A DNA stretch of 64,000 nucleotides from Thalassococcus sp. S3 (GTDB lineage: Bacteria > Pseudomonadota > Alphaproteobacteria > Rhodobacterales > Rhodobacteraceae), in assembly GCF_004216475.1 (NCBI RefSeq), contig NZ_CP022303.1, forward strand, positions 4,206,001 to 4,270,000, written 5' to 3'. Under the pieces are notes generated by a model that saw only the letters and a program-made list of their open reading frames with translations, did no database searches and had not been told where the DNA came from. Numbering within the stretch: the first letter of the stretch is position 1; the number at the start of each line of letters is the position of its first letter. Shown piece by piece: positions 8,862 through 17,080 of the stretch. The position numbers and the translations under genes were made by a program.

Positions 8862-8890
8862 GTGATCACACGTTTGAAAAGTGTGATCAC
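8862..8890. promoter_or_regulatory. Inverted repeat upstream of sdhC (probable operator)
   Basis: GTGATCACAC (8862-8871) and GTGTGATCAC (8881-8890) are perfect 10-bp inverted arms separated by 9 bases. Each arm also contains the palindrome GTGATCAC, so there are two copies centred 21 bp apart, about two helical turns. It lies ~117-145 bp upstream of the sdhC start in a gap with no other gene (8746-9063). The regulator is unknown; it does not match the FNR box (TTGAT-N4-ATCAA) and lacks the spacing of a CRP site. Confidence 0.6.
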
Positions 8891-9024
8891 GCTGTCGCGC
8901 AAACTTGACACCTCCCTTGTTCAGATAGGTCGCAAAACCACGTTCCGCAGCAGGAAACCCCGCAAACGGTTACGTTGGGTTTAACCGATGGCAAGATTAC
9001 GCCCGCAGGCCTGGCGGATCGCAG

Positions 9025-9055
9025 CGCCGACCGATCGGATGAGGATCGGTCGGCG
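9025..9055 (-). terminator. Perfect 12-bp stem-loop after the TRAP large permease gene
   Basis: CGCCGACCGATC (9025-9036) pairs perfectly with GATCGGTCGGCG (9044-9055) around a 7-base loop, beginning 9 bases past the dctM stop. No T run follows on the minus strand, so it is either an mRNA 3' stabiliser or a Rho-assisted end. Confidence 0.6.
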
Positions 9056-9063
9056 CAGGTCGA

Positions 9064-10344
9064 TCAACGATAGAAGTATTCGACCAGAAACAGCGGGATC
9101 GACGGGATATAGGTACACATCAGCAGCACCGTCAACAGAACGGCGATGAAGTAGATGTTGACCTTGCTCACCTCCCAGATATTGGCACGCGCCACTGCGC
9201 AGGCGGTGATCAGCACGCTCGCCACCGGCGGGGTCTGCTGTCCGATGGCCAGGTTCAGCGTCACCACCAGCCCGAAATGCACCGGATCGATGCCGGCGGC
9301 CTGAATGAGCGGGATGACAATCGGCACGACCAGAATGATCGCCGCCGCAGAATGAAGGAAAAACCCGATCACGAGGAAGAAGAAGTTCAGGATCAGCAGG
9401 ATGACCCACTTGTTCTGGGTGAGCTCCAGGATACTGGCCGCCAGCTCCTGAGGCATCTGAGCCCGGGTGAGAAACCCGCCCATCACCACCGAGGCCGCAA
9501 CCAGAAGCATCACGACCGCCGTCTGCATGCCACCATCCAGCATCGCGCGGCGCAGGTGGCGCAGATCAACCTGCCGGTACCAGAGGCTGACGAGGATTGC
9601 GGCAAGAACCGCCAGACCCGCCGCTTCGGTCGCCGTCACGAACCCGCCAAAGATACCGCCCAGAATGATAACCGGCAGGGCAAAGGCCGGCAGCGCGTCG
9701 ACAAAGGTCTCGCCCAGCCGGCGCAGATTGAACGCCTCCTCCCTTGGCAGGTCGTAGCGGACCGCAAACCAATAAGCGACACCCATCAGGCCCGCCGCGC
9801 CCAGCAGGCCAGGAATGACACCGGCCACGAAAAGCTGCTCCACCGACGTATTGGCCGAGGTCGCATAAAGGATCATCGGAATGGACGGGGGGATAATGAT
9901 GGCCAGCGAGGCCGACGAAGACGTCACAGCCGCAGACAAAGCACCCGAATATCCGCGTTTCTTCATCTGCGGGATCAGGACCGAGCCCATCGCCGCCACA
10001 TCGGCGACAGCCGAACCGGAGATTTCGGCAAAGAACAGCGACACACCGATATTTACATGCGCCAGCCCGCCCCGGATGAAGCCGATGATGGCCGTGACGA
10101 AATTGATCAGCCGGTCGGTGATGCCGCCTGCATTCATGATGGCCCCTGCCAACACAAACATCGGGATGGCGATCAGCGAGAACTTGGTGGCCCCTGAATA
10201 CATGTCGAGCGCCACATTCACGAGGGAACCTGTCCCCTCCATCACCAAAAGCCCGCCAATTGCCGACACGGCGAGCGCCACCGCGATAGGCACGTTCAGG
10301 CAGATCATAACCACCATGGCCACAAAGATCGCAAGCATCAGCAT
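9064..10344 (-). CDS. TRAP transporter large permease (DctM family)
   Basis: A 426-residue inner-membrane protein with about 11-12 hydrophobic segments and the DctM signatures ALAVSAIGGLLVMEGTG..., FFAEISGSAVADVAAMGS near residues 105-125, and GATTPPV-like NLAIGQQTPPVASVL near the C-terminus. It is the ion-coupled translocation subunit that takes substrate from the periplasmic binding protein. It overlaps the small-permease stop by one base, so the two are co-translated. The substrate is probably an organic acid. Confidence 0.95.
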   Translation of the reverse strand: MLMLAIFVAMVVMICLNVPIAVALAVSAIGGLLVMEGTGSLVNVALDMYSGATKFSLIAIPMFVLAGAIMNAGGITDRLINFVTAIIGFIRGGLAHVNIGVSLFFAEISGSAVADVAAMGSVLIPQMKKRGYSGALSAAVTSSSASLAIIIPPSIPMILYATSANTSVEQLFVAGVIPGLLGAAGLMGVAYWFAVRYDLPREEAFNLRRLGETFVDALPAFALPVIILGGIFGGFVTATEAAGLAVLAAILVSLWYRQVDLRHLRRAMLDGGMQTAVVMLLVAASVVMGGFLTRAQMPQELAASILELTQNKWVILLILNFFFLVIGFFLHSAAAIILVVPIVIPLIQAAGIDPVHFGLVVTLNLAIGQQTPPVASVLITACAVARANIWEVSKVNIYFIAVLLTVLLMCTYIPSIPLFLVEYFYR

Positions 10345-10883
10345 CAGGCGTTCCCCGCTTTTTTCATTTCGCTTTCGACCTCTTCCTCGATCTCCGCGTG
10401 TTCGAGAGAGATGCCGCGCGCGCAGGCGCGCCAGTAACCTGGCAGACTAAGCGCCTGACAGATCAGGAACAGGACCGCACCTATGGGAATGACGCTTTGA
10501 GTGAAGCTGACCGGGACCCAGGTGATCGACACCAGAGACATGCCACCCAGGATCGACATCACGACAAATCCGGCCCAGGCAAGAAGGAGGAAGAAGCCTG
10601 CAGTGACGATCTCGGCAAAGGCCACGGCGCCCATGCGGATGGGCATCGGGATCGACAAGAGCACGCTGTCAAACCCGATATGGCGTCGCCGCAGCGCGGC
10701 CAGGGCCGAGCCGTAATAGGTGATCCAAGCCAGCAGGATCGCCGCAACCTCGTCGTACCAGGCAAGGCTAGAGCCGACGAGCCGGTAGAGCACAGCAACG
10801 ATCACCACGACGGTCAGAAGGACCATCAGAAGGATCACGAACCATTCCAAAAGGGCTTCCAACCCGCGTTTCACCACTGACAC
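10344..10883 (-). CDS. TRAP transporter small permease (DctQ family)
   Basis: A 179-residue protein with four predicted membrane helices (residues ~14-36, 44-64 weak, 86-115, 125-148) and the DctQ mark YDEVAAILLAWITYYGSALALRR-like, followed by a cytoplasmic acidic tail (EIEEEVESEMKK). It forms the membrane complex with DctM encoded immediately downstream. It is separated from the binding-protein gene by a 100-bp gap carrying an 8-bp hairpin. Confidence 0.93.
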   Translation of the reverse strand: MSVVKRGLEALLEWFVILLMVLLTVVVIVAVLYRLVGSSLAWYDEVAAILLAWITYYGSALAALRRRHIGFDSVLLSIPMPIRMGAVAFAEIVTAGFFLLLAWAGFVVMSILGGMSLVSITWVPVSFTQSVIPIGAVLFLICQALSLPGYWRACARGISLEHAEIEEEVESEMKKAGNA

Positions 10884-10947
10884 GATGCACCTATCCCGTC
10901 CGCCACCGCGACGTCACTGTCGGGCAGTCTTTGTTATGGGTGGGAAA

Positions 10948-10974
10948 GCGGGGCGGCCAGGTGGCGCGCCCCGC
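10948..10974 (-). terminator. Intercistronic hairpin between dctP-type and dctQ-type genes
   Basis: GCGGGGCG (10948-10955) pairs with CGCCCCGC (10967-10974) around an 11-base loop, just after the binding-protein stop. Such hairpins commonly protect the binding-protein mRNA and attenuate the permease genes, giving excess binding protein; that role is inferred. Confidence 0.55.
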
Positions 10975-10983
10975 AAAGTCAGA

Positions 10984-11964
10984 TCAGGACCCGCCAGCGA
11001 GCGCCTGAACCTGCTCGATCATCTCTCCGCCGCCGTCGACCTCAGCCGCGAAGGCCTCATAAATCGGCTGGGATGCTGCGATGAACGCGTCCTTGTCGGC
11101 CTCGTTCACCTCGACACCTGCCGCCTTGATCACGTCCAGCAGTTCGGTTTCCAGTTTGGCGGCATGCTCGTAGACAAAATCCTGCGTTTCCGCTCCGCAG
11201 GTCTCAAGATCCGCGCGCACATCTTCAGGCAGACGCTGCCACTGGTTCTCGGCCACCAGCACATAGGCCGGGGTGTAGACGTGGCCGGTGATCGACAGAT
11301 ATTCCTGCACCTCCTGGAATTTCGCCGAGGCGATCTGCGCATAGGGGTTCTCCTGCCCGTCGATCACCTTGGTCTGCAGCGCCGTGAACACTTCCGAGAA
11401 GGACATCGGCGTCGGGTTTGCGCCGTATTGCTGGAACATCTTCACCCGCCACGCGCCGTTGGGTGTGCGCAGTTTAATGCCCGCCAGATCCTCGGGCGTG
11501 TTGATGGGCCGCGTGTTATTCGTGATGTGACGGAACCCGTTCTCGAAATAGCCGATGATGCGGTAGCCTTCGCTCATCGCCGCGTCCTGGAACACCTCGC
11601 CCATCTCCGCCTGCACGCGCTTCATGTGCTCGCGGTCCTGGATGATATAGGGCATCTCGAAAATGCCGAATTCGGGCGCGACCGAAGACATCACCGATGA
11701 GGGCAGCCCGAAGGTCACCTGACCGAGCTTCAGCTTCTGCAGCACCTCGCGGTCTTTGCCCAACTGGCTGGCACCGAAGGTCTGCACCTCTGCCCGGTCG
11801 CCCAGCTTGCCGTTGGCGCATTCCGCAAAGGCATCTGCCGACGCCTCGAACAACGACCCCGGCGCGCCGACATGGCCAAAGCGCAGGGTCAGATCCGCCG
11901 CGAACGCGTTCAGCGGCAGCATAACGGCGGCCACGCCGCCCAGCAAAGCAGTCTTGAGTTTCAT
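10984..11964 (-). CDS. TRAP transporter substrate-binding protein (DctP family)
   Basis: A 326-residue periplasmic protein with a Sec signal (MKLKTALLGGVAAVMLPLNAFA). The DctP core includes GIKLRTPNGAWRVKMF, where the conserved Arg pairs with the substrate carboxylate, then MSFSEVFTALQTKVIDGQENP. This supports a carboxylate ligand such as a 2-hydroxy or keto acid. It is the first transporter gene after the aminotransferase gene on the same strand (36-bp gap), suggesting one operon for uptake and use of that acid. Confidence 0.95.
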   Translation of the reverse strand: MKLKTALLGGVAAVMLPLNAFAADLTLRFGHVGAPGSLFEASADAFAECANGKLGDRAEVQTFGASQLGKDREVLQKLKLGQVTFGLPSSVMSSVAPEFGIFEMPYIIQDREHMKRVQAEMGEVFQDAAMSEGYRIIGYFENGFRHITNNTRPINTPEDLAGIKLRTPNGAWRVKMFQQYGANPTPMSFSEVFTALQTKVIDGQENPYAQIASAKFQEVQEYLSITGHVYTPAYVLVAENQWQRLPEDVRADLETCGAETQDFVYEHAAKLETELLDVIKAAGVEVNEADKDAFIAASQPIYEAFAAEVDGGGEMIEQVQALAGGS

Positions 11965-12000
11965 ATCTTTCCTCCCAAAGGTGCCCCGTTCGGGGCGTCG

Positions 12001-13188
12001 TTATTCGGCGGCAACCCGCTCTTCTTTTGTGTCGATCAAATGCGCCATCGCGACCTGCGCGCCGCCGCTTTCATGGGGCACGCCAGCCTTGGCCAGCCCC
12101 ATCTCGACGCCCGATAGCGTCGCCATCAGCATCAGGTCGTTGAAGTCGCCCAGATGTCCGATACGGAATACCTTGTCAGCCACTTTCGACAGACCGTTCC
12201 CCAACGAAATGTCGTAATGCTGCAACGTCGTCGCCCTGAATGCGTCCGCCGAATGCCCCTCCGGCATCAATACGGCGGTCAGCACACCACTTTCCTGCCC
12301 CTGCCGGGCACAAAGAACCTCGAGCCCCCAAGCCCGCACTGCGGCGCGGGCTGCCGCACCGTGACGCGCGTGCCGGGCAAAGACGTTGTCCAGCCCTTCC
12401 TCATGCAGCATCGCGATGGCCTCGTTCAAACCATAGAGCAGATTGGTACCCGGCGTGTATGGGAAATAGCCCGTGGCGTTTGGCCCGACCATATCTTGCC
12501 AGTCCCAGTAGGACCGCATGGACCCCGCCTCTTTCGAGTAGTCCAGCGCCTTGTCGCTCACCGCGTTGAAGCTGAGCCCCGGCGGCAGCATCAGCCCCTT
12601 TTGCGAGCCAGAGACGCAGACATCCACGCCCCATTCGTCAAACCGAAAGTCGATGGAGGCCAGGCCCGAGATCGTGTCGACCATCAAAAGCGCCGGATGC
12701 CCTGCCGCGTCGATGGCCTTGCGCACCTCCGCGATAGGCGAAACCGATCCGGTGGAGGTCTCGTTATGGACCACGCAAACCGCCTTGATCATGTGGTTGG
12801 TATCCGCGCGCAGACGCTCTTCAATCCGATCCGGTTCCGCGCCTCCGCGCCAGTCGCCTTCGAGGAATTCGGGTTCCAGCCCCAACCGCCGCGCCATCTT
12901 GTTCCAGAGCGTCGCGAAATGCCCCGTCTCGAACATCAACACCCGGTCGCCGGGCGCCAGCGTGTTGACAAGGGCAGCCTCCCAAGCGCCAGTGCCGGAA
13001 GACGGGAAGATAAAGACGTTCTGACTAGTCTTGAAGATCCCCTTCATACCTTCCAGCGCCGTCTGCCCAACTTCCGCAAAATCCGGCCCACGGTGGTCTA
13101 TCGTCTGCATCGAGATCGCGCGCAGGATGCGGTCGGGCACAGCACTCGGCCCCGGGATCTGCAGGAAATGGCGGCCGGCTTGGCGCAT
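12001..13188 (-). CDS. Class V PLP-dependent aminotransferase, serine/aspartate-glyoxylate type
   Basis: A 395-residue enzyme. The start at 13188 has GGAGGA just upstream and gives the family N-terminus (RHFLQIPGPSAVP). The HRGPDF motif, FPSSGTGAWEAAL phosphate loop, HNETSTG, and PLP lysine in SGSQKGLMLPPG are intact, followed by GYFPYTPGTNLLYGL. This is the group that includes serine-glyoxylate and aspartate-glyoxylate aminotransferases, which make glycine from glyoxylate. Its neighbours, a TRAP transporter and a divergent 2-hydroxyacid dehydrogenase, fit a route of hydroxyacid uptake, oxidation to an oxo acid, then amination. The amino donor cannot be read from the sequence. Confidence 0.88.
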   Translation of the reverse strand: MRQAGRHFLQIPGPSAVPDRILRAISMQTIDHRGPDFAEVGQTALEGMKGIFKTSQNVFIFPSSGTGAWEAALVNTLAPGDRVLMFETGHFATLWNKMARRLGLEPEFLEGDWRGGAEPDRIEERLRADTNHMIKAVCVVHNETSTGSVSPIAEVRKAIDAAGHPALLMVDTISGLASIDFRFDEWGVDVCVSGSQKGLMLPPGLSFNAVSDKALDYSKEAGSMRSYWDWQDMVGPNATGYFPYTPGTNLLYGLNEAIAMLHEEGLDNVFARHARHGAAARAAVRAWGLEVLCARQGQESGVLTAVLMPEGHSADAFRATTLQHYDISLGNGLSKVADKVFRIGHLGDFNDLMLMATLSGVEMGLAKAGVPHESGGAQVAMAHLIDTKEERVAAE

Positions 13189-13252
13189 GATGTCTCCTCC
13201 ACGTGGCGCTCGTTCGAAGCGCTGCATTGTTTATCGTTGCGGAAACGTAATT

Positions 13253-13262
13253 ATGAATTCAT
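13253..13262. promoter_or_regulatory. Palindrome in the aminotransferase/dehydrogenase divergent promoter
   Basis: ATGAATTCAT is a perfect palindrome inside an AT-rich stretch in the 112-bp divergent gap (13189-13300). It is a candidate site for the GntR regulator encoded downstream at 16202, or part of back-to-back promoters. Weak on its own. Confidence 0.35.
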
Positions 13263-13300
13263 TATTCAGTCAATACAAAAATTCCGGGGAGGAAGTCGGA

Positions 13301-16198
13301 ATGCCGCTGGATGTCAAACGCGGAATGACGCAAGCGCTGCAGTCGCGTATCGAAGGCGAGGTGATGACCGATGCCGCCGCGCGGGGTCGCTATGCTACCG
13401 ACGCGTCGATCTACCAGATGATGCCGCAAGCGGTGGTCGTGCCCAAGACGCTGGCGGATGTTCAGGCCGCGATGGAAACCGCGCTGGAGCATGACACACC
13501 AATCCTGCCCCGGGGCGGCGGCACGTCGCAATGCGGGCAGACGGTGAACCGGGCGGTGGTGCTCGACAATACGAAATATCTTAACAAGATCATCGATCTG
13601 GATGTCGAGGCGCGGCGCGTTCGCGTGCAGCCCGGCATCGTCCTGGACGAGTTGAACAGGGCGCTGAAACCGCACGGCTTGTGGTTTCCTGTCGATCCCT
13701 CCACCGCGTCGCGCGCCACGATTGGCGGGATGGCGGCGAACAATTCCTCCGGCGGGCGGTCGCTACGCTACGGCATCATGCGCGACAATGTGCTTTCCAT
13801 CGACGCACTGCTCGCCGACGGCACCGCGGCGCGGTTTGACGCGACGCCACCCGGCTTGTCAAACGATCCCTACGCCGCCCTTGTCGCCGAAATGACCGCG
13901 CTCGGCGCGCGAGAAGCCGATGAGATCGCCGCCCGATTCCCTCAGGTCCAGCGCCGGGTGGGCGGCTATAACATCGACGCGCTGACCGGCCCTGACCCCG
14001 CCAATATGGCCCATCTACTCGTCGGCTCCGAAGGGACGCTCGCCTATTTTACCGAGCTTGAACTGGCCCTCGCCCCCCTGCCCGGCGAAAAGGTGATTGG
14101 CGTCTGCCATTTTCCCACCTTCTACGCCGCGATGGATGCGGCCCAACACCTTGTGACCCTCGACCCCCAGTCAGTCGAGCTGATCGACGATACTATGATC
14201 GCCTTAGGCCGCGACATCCCCCTCTTCCGCCCGACCATCGAAGCCTTTGTTCAGGGTACGCCCGCCGCATTGCTGCTTGTCGAGTTTGCCGAGGGCGACG
14301 ACCTCGCAAACCGCCGCAAGCTTGACGCGCTGAAGGCGCTCATGGGCGATCTTGGCTTTGACTTTTCCAGCCTGAACGACCACTGGGGCGGTGTCGTGCC
14401 CGTCACCGACAAGGCCCTTCAGGACGCCATCGCCGAATACCGAAAATCCGGCCTCAACGTGATGATGTCGATGAAGGAGGCGGGCAAGCCCATCTCCTTC
14501 GTCGAGGATTGCGCCGTCGCCCTCCCCGATCTGGCCGAGTACACCGCCGGCCTGACCGACATCTTCTCCCGCCACGGCACCAAGGGCACATGGTACGCTC
14601 ATGCCTCTGTCGGGTGCCTGCATGTCCGGCCTGTCCTGAACATGAAGCTCGACAAGGACGTGGCTACAATGCGCTCCATCGCCGAGGAATGCTTTGACCT
14701 CGTGGCCTCCTACAAAGGCTCCCATTCCGGCGAGCATGGCGACGGCATCGTCCGCTCCGAATTCCACGAAAAGATGTTCGGCCCCCGCATCCAGCGCGCA
14801 TTCGAAGAGGTGAAGGCCCGCTTCGATCCGCAAGGGATCATGAACCCCGGCAAGATCGTGCATGCCCCCAAGATGGATGACCGCCGCTACTTCCGTTATG
14901 GCCCCGATTACGCCGTACCGGAATTCAAAACCGCGCTCGACTGGTCCGCCTGGCCGGGCGCGGGCGGCGGATTTCAGGGCGCGGTGGAGATGTGCAACAA
15001 CAACGGCGCCTGCCGCAAGCTGAAGGCGGGCGTCATGTGTCCGTCGTTCCGCGCCACCCGTAACGAACGCGACGCCACGCGCGGGCGGGCCAACACGCTG
15101 CGGCTGGCCATCTCTGGCCAGATCGGGCCGGACCCTTTGACCTCGGACGCGATGGCCGAGACGATGAAGTTCTGCGTCTCCTGCAAGGGCTGCAAACGCG
15201 AATGCCCCACCGGGGTCGACATGGCGCGCATGAAGATCGAGGTGCTCGCCGCGCGTGAGAAGAAATTCGGGCTCAGCTTTGCCGACAAGCTGGTAGGCTA
15301 CCTGCCTCGCTATGCGCCTTTTGCCGCGCGGGCCCCCTGGCTAATGAATGCCCGCAATTGGGTGCCGGGGGTCGCAGCCTTGACCGAAGGGATCACGAAT
15401 GTCAGCCGGGATCGTCCCTTGCCGCATTGGTCGGCGCGTCCCTTCCGCGACAGCGAAGCTGCGGACGAGAACCCTCAGGTTCTCCTCTTCGCGGATGTTT
15501 TCAACCGCTATTTCGAGCCTGAAAATCTGCGCGCCGCCTTGCGCGTCCTGCGCGCCGCTGGCCTGCGGGTGGCCACCGCCAGCGATGGCGGCGCAGCGCT
15601 TGATTGCGGGCGGACGGCTTTGGCCGTTGGTCTGGTGGACGCGGCCCGTACCGCCGCAAGCCGCGTGATTGCGGCCACCAAACCTTATGTCGATCAGGGC
15701 ATCCCCGTCGTGGGACTTGAGCCGTCCTCCATCTTGACCTTCCGCGATGAGTTCCTTGCGCTCTGCCCCGGTGCCGAGGCTCAGGCGCTGGCCGACGCGT
15801 CCTTCACGTTCGAGGAATATCTGATCCGCGAGCGCCTCGATCTTCCGCTCAAGGCGCTCGACCGTCCGATCCTGCTGCATGGGCATTGTCATCAGAAAGC
15901 GCACAACGTTGTCACGCCGGTCCTCGACACGCTTAAAAAGATACCCGGCGCCGCCCCGAAGCTGATCGAAACAGGGTGCTGTGGCATGGCCGGGGCTTTT
16001 GGATATGGCAAAGATACCCTAGATTTGTCGTTGAAAATGGCGGAGATGGATCTGCTGCCCGCTGTCAGGGCCGCACCCGACGACGCAATCGTCGTGGCCG
16101 ATGGAACATCCTGCCGCCACCAGATCAAAGACGGCGCAAGCCGGGACGCGCTGCATGTCGCCCGTGTGATCGACATGGCGTTGAAGACAGGGGGATAG
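13301..16198 (+). CDS. FAD-linked oxidase / Fe-S 2-hydroxyacid dehydrogenase (YdiJ/GlcD-GlcF fusion type)
   Basis: A 965-residue fusion protein. The N-terminal FAD-binding domain has PRGGGTSQCGQTVN and GGMAANNSSGGRSLRYG, then comes an FAD-oxidase C domain with HASVGCLHVRPVLN and GEHGDGIVRSE. A C-terminal half follows with two 4Fe-4S ligand sets (around residues 565-580 and CVSCKGCKRECP at ~625) and cysteine-rich CCG segments (HGHCHQKAH, ETGCCGMAG). This layout is that of D-2-hydroxyglutarate/D-lactate/glycolate dehydrogenases that feed electrons to quinone. The ATG at 13301 follows GGGGAGGAAG. The neighbouring glyoxylate-type aminotransferase makes glycolate or a related acid attractive, but the substrate is inferred. 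Confidence 0.88.
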   Translation: MPLDVKRGMTQALQSRIEGEVMTDAAARGRYATDASIYQMMPQAVVVPKTLADVQAAMETALEHDTPILPRGGGTSQCGQTVNRAVVLDNTKYLNKIIDLDVEARRVRVQPGIVLDELNRALKPHGLWFPVDPSTASRATIGGMAANNSSGGRSLRYGIMRDNVLSIDALLADGTAARFDATPPGLSNDPYAALVAEMTALGAREADEIAARFPQVQRRVGGYNIDALTGPDPANMAHLLVGSEGTLAYFTELELALAPLPGEKVIGVCHFPTFYAAMDAAQHLVTLDPQSVELIDDTMIALGRDIPLFRPTIEAFVQGTPAALLLVEFAEGDDLANRRKLDALKALMGDLGFDFSSLNDHWGGVVPVTDKALQDAIAEYRKSGLNVMMSMKEAGKPISFVEDCAVALPDLAEYTAGLTDIFSRHGTKGTWYAHASVGCLHVRPVLNMKLDKDVATMRSIAEECFDLVASYKGSHSGEHGDGIVRSEFHEKMFGPRIQRAFEEVKARFDPQGIMNPGKIVHAPKMDDRRYFRYGPDYAVPEFKTALDWSAWPGAGGGFQGAVEMCNNNGACRKLKAGVMCPSFRATRNERDATRGRANTLRLAISGQIGPDPLTSDAMAETMKFCVSCKGCKRECPTGVDMARMKIEVLAAREKKFGLSFADKLVGYLPRYAPFAARAPWLMNARNWVPGVAALTEGITNVSRDRPLPHWSARPFRDSEAADENPQVLLFADVFNRYFEPENLRAALRVLRAAGLRVATASDGGAALDCGRTALAVGLVDAARTAASRVIAATKPYVDQGIPVVGLEPSSILTFRDEFLALCPGAEAQALADASFTFEEYLIRERLDLPLKALDRPILLHGHCHQKAHNVVTPVLDTLKKIPGAAPKLIETGCCGMAGAFGYGKDTLDLSLKMAEMDLLPAVRAAPDDAIVVADGTSCRHQIKDGASRDALHVARVIDMALKTGG

Positions 16199-16201
16199 TG
16201 C

Positions 16202-16873
16202 ATGTTGCAGGGCGCACAGGCCATTCAAAGACCGTCCTTGCATGAGGAGCTTGTCGAGCGTTTGCGCAATCTCGTGATCGAGGACGAGCTGAAACCCGGC
16301 GAGAAAATCCCCGAGAAAGAGCTTTGTGCGGCCTTCAGCGTTTCCCGCACGCCGCTGCGCGAGGCGCTCAAGGTGTTGGCCTCCGAAGGGCTTATCGTGC
16401 TGCAGGCCAATCGCGGCGCCCGCGTCTCGGAGGTGACGATGGAGGAGTTGGCGCAAACCTTCCCGGTCATCGCCACGCTTGAACAGCTTGCCGGAGAACT
16501 GGCTTGCAAAAAAATGACCGACGCCGATCTGGCCAGCATCGAACAGCGTCACAACGATATGATCGACAGCTACGCCGCAAAGGACCGTCAAAGCTATTTC
16601 AAGGCCAATCAAGACATCCACAACGCCATCATCAAGGCCGCCCGCAACGATGTGCTGGAAAGCCACCACCGGCTTCTGGCCTCCCGTGTGCGGCGGGCAC
16701 GCTTCATGGCAAATATCTCCGAAGAACGCTGGGCTCAGGCCATTGCCGAGCATGAGGATATGCTCAAACACCTCAAGGCGCGCGATGCGCAGGCGCTGGG
16801 CCAGTTGATGCGCAATCACCTGATGAACAAGTTCTCCGCCCATATGCGCAGCGCTGAGACTGGCGCATCCTAG
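16202..16873 (+). CDS. GntR family regulator (FadR/FCD subfamily)
   Basis: A 223-residue regulator with an N-terminal winged helix (LVERLRNLVIEDELKPGEKIPEKELCAAFSVSRTPLREALK), followed by an all-helical FCD ligand domain with Asp/His residues (FKANQDIHNAII, HHRLLASRVRRARF, EHEDMLKHLKARD) that bind a metal and an organic acid. It starts 3 bases after the dehydrogenase stop, so it is co-transcribed and is probably the local regulator of the hydroxyacid module. FCD-type GntR proteins typically sense carboxylates. Confidence 0.92.
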   Translation: MLQGAQAIQRPSLHEELVERLRNLVIEDELKPGEKIPEKELCAAFSVSRTPLREALKVLASEGLIVLQANRGARVSEVTMEELAQTFPVIATLEQLAGELACKKMTDADLASIEQRHNDMIDSYAAKDRQSYFKANQDIHNAIIKAARNDVLESHHRLLASRVRRARFMANISEERWAQAIAEHEDMLKHLKARDAQALGQLMRNHLMNKFSAHMRSAETGAS

Positions 16874-17080
16874 CCTTGCCGCTGTCCGATCGCGTGGTCG
16901 TCGTTATAAATAGGCTTTCGCATCCTGCCTCTCTTGTTGCGAGGTACAGTGTCGACCCTAGGCCAGTCTAAGCCCCGCCAAAGCTGACCTACCGGCGCCC
17001 TCAAGCGGCGCGTCATTTGCACCTCACGACCCAGCTGCTGCGGCTGCCGTCCGCTAAACGGGTGATCACCGGCGATATCG
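16874..17080. other. Intergenic gap between convergent gntR and malonyl-CoA decarboxylase genes
   Basis: 207 bases between two convergent stops. I see no supportable gene, no strong hairpin with a T run, and no repeat. Confidence 0.5.

Noticed and set aside
12001..13188. Identification as BhcA of the beta-hydroxyaspartate cycle
   Set aside because: No bhcB, bhcC or bhcD gene is adjacent, and the sequence reads closer to the serine-glyoxylate side; kept as a general glyoxylate-type aminotransferase.
12154..13494. Open frame of ~446 codons on plus, antisense to the aminotransferase and running into the dehydrogenase gene
   Set aside because: It overlaps two well-supported genes, has no recognisable domain and is a GC-skew shadow.
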